Of a DNA stretch of 64,000 nucleotides, positions 62,301-64,000 are shown one piece after another. The position numbers and the translations under genes are program-made. Origin of the DNA: Zonotrichia leucophrys gambelii (taxonomy: Eukaryota > Chordata > Aves > Passeriformes > Passerellidae). Every line of letters starts with the position of its first letter. The stretch's first letter is position 1. A model generated the notes under the pieces. The model saw only the letters and a program-made list of their open reading frames with translations. It was not told where the DNA came from and searched no databases. The stretch is from positions 17,114,599 through 17,178,598 of the forward strand of contig NC_088177.1 of NCBI RefSeq assembly GCF_028769735.1. The letters run 5' to 3'.

Positions 62301-64000
62301 AAGAAAGTATTCTTTACTTATCTGTGTAGTGCTTGGAGTAGGAAATTTTTGTCACCCACTGAAGTGGTGCCCCCTCTGTCATTCACAGAACACAAAACTC
62401 ACCAGGAAAGACTTACCAGGAGTCAGATTTACCTGCCAGAGCTGTGCCCTATTATTTCATTAACAAAAGGCAAAATTACAAAAGGTAAATAATCTGAAGA
62501 GTTAAATAAGATCTGGCCCATGAATTGTGTCCAGATAAGGAAATTGATTTTGCATATTTGGTTTATTCAGAACACAGTATAAAAAGACTGAGGTTAAAGA
62601 CTTCAAATGAGGAAAATAAGCCTTTTGCTTAATCAAAGATATAAAATTCAAGTGGACTCTGAATTACAAGAGATATTACTTAGTCAAATGCTTAAAAATT
62701 CAGTAATTAATTTTTTTCTTAGTTGGCTAAAATTTAGTGGAATTTCAATAAGGATAGAAATGGAAATATTCTTTTTTACTTCCTTATTGGACAGTTTATC
62801 TCTAAATTTAGTTTTGCTTCCAAATTTGGGGTTTATGCAGCACATATCAGGGACTGCTAAAAACCTATGGTTGAATTTCTCAGTTTCAAAAACCATGGTT
62901 AGCATCAGAAGTAGAATGAGAGCTTTCTGAAATCTTCACCAAAAGTAGGCATGAAAAATATAATACAAATTCAAACTCTGTCTAAAGTTGCAATTGTTTT
63001 CCAATTTATAACAGTTTAGATTTTTGTACATTAAATTTTATGTGGCCTTTTAGAACTTTATCCCTTGGTGCCCTGGGATCATTCTGAAAGTCCTTGCAAG
63101 TGGTTTACTAGTCTGTAGTTCTCCAAATTCCCTAAGAACTGTCCTGAAATCTTGGTATTACATCAGTCACCTCTATTTTTCTGGCACCAAGGTACTTATA
63201 AGCAAAAGATTACATATTACCACATTATAGTAATTTCATACCTGACTGCCTCTAGAACATCTTACTGAACATCTCTTGGTCTCGGGGATTTGTGGATTAT
63301 TCATTTTACCAATCTGTTGTTAATTCTATTCTACTGATACTTGGATGGTCTGTCTGACATGTCCATCATAAAGGACATTTGTGCTATAGCTTAACTGAAT
63401 TAGTTTTCAAGAAGTGTAGCAGAAAAAGTTCATTCTTTTTGGCATCTTTCTTACTGTAAACATGTATTGGCCCTACAGACTCTGGCATATTTGAAAGAAG
63501 ATAGTTTTAGAATTTATGTTGTTAGCAAATTCATCACTGATTTTGGTCTTCCTGTTTTATATCTATCTTGCCTATACTTGTGTAGAAATACATTTTTCTT
63601 AAATCCAAAACACTATCTTCCAAATAGTATAATTTATTTCACTTTTAAGCTATACCAACTTGGTTTTCTTTCATTTAGTAACTAAAATAACTGCAGTAAC
63701 TGGACTTTCTCCCAGTCTAGAAACTTTTAAACATTGTAACCAATTTCATTCATGTACAAAGAGAATACATATTTTAAGTAAGTTTCCATAATAAAAGGAA
63801 AGGTTCCTTCTTGTGATAAACTGATAAACTTAACCATTTTTATGTAGGTCTCATTTGGGAATAGAAAACTTATAGATCAAATCTCTTGGCTCTCTCTGGT
63901 GTGGTGTGCCAAGTATATTGAATGCAAATACATTGTACTTTCTCAATCACTTAAATGACATTTTCTTTGAAGCATTCCTCCTCATTTTTTTTCTTCAATT
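44375..64000. other. AT-rich non-coding DNA, no gene recognised
   Basis: The last 20 kb hold no feature I can support beyond homopolymers (T12 at 46,867-46,878, A11 at 50,622-50,632). Several minus-strand frames at 44.6, 46.9, 48.7 and 51.4 kb are open for 60-85 codons and have possible splice sites, but they are not better than the background of such frames in this window. The sequence is intergenic or intronic. Confidence 0.5.

Noticed and set aside
1..64000. CRISPR arrays, operons, rRNA or bacterial mobile elements
   Set aside because: No spaced direct repeats, no long closely packed ORFs and no ribosomal sequence; composition and repeats are those of a bird nuclear genome.

Overview
This is vertebrate, almost certainly bird, nuclear DNA. 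Most of it is AT-rich, non-coding sequence with short chance ORFs and no bacterial or phage gene organisation. The bird assignment rests on three things: degenerate CR1 LINE fragments (19.2-19.6 kb and 26.1-26.6 kb), solo LTRs of the kind found in avian genomes, and one fairly young betaretrovirus-like provirus. No Alu, B1, L1 or other mammalian repeat was recognised.

Layout. 1-11.0 kb: AT-rich, no gene recognised. 11.0-12.1 kb: a GC-richer island holding a 260-bp solo LTR on the minus strand, with a perfect 5-bp target duplication. 12.1-32.1 kb: AT-rich DNA with three CR1 fragments and one possible isolated exon (24,351-24,502, +). 32.1-38.2 kb: a coding-like minus-strand locus of unknown identity, containing the 3,384-bp provirus (32,698-36,081, + strand). 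39.2-39.5 kb: an ERVL-like LTR on the plus strand. 39.5-64 kb: AT-rich non-coding DNA with homopolymers and an (AT)11 microsatellite.

The provirus is the best-supported object. It has two 622-625 bp LTRs (10 substitutions plus one CTT unit apart), TG...CA ends, and a 6-bp GCCAGT target duplication. A primer-binding site follows the 5' LTR at a 2-base spacing, then a leader, a splice-donor-like site and the N-terminal (matrix) part of gag. A CpG-rich segment of unknown origin comes next, then the membrane-proximal end of env, a polypurine tract and the 3' LTR. Capsid, nucleocapsid, protease, polymerase and the surface subunit of env are missing, so the copy is defective; it keeps the cis elements that would let it be copied in trans.

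Two aspects stand out. The primer-binding site seems to match tRNA-Asn not for the usual 18 nt but for about 38 tRNA positions, past the T-loop to the anticodon stem. Just upstream of a signal-peptide-like mini-ORF lies a CRE / inverted CCAAT / TATA array that resembles an internal promoter. Family names are from memory and no database search was possible.
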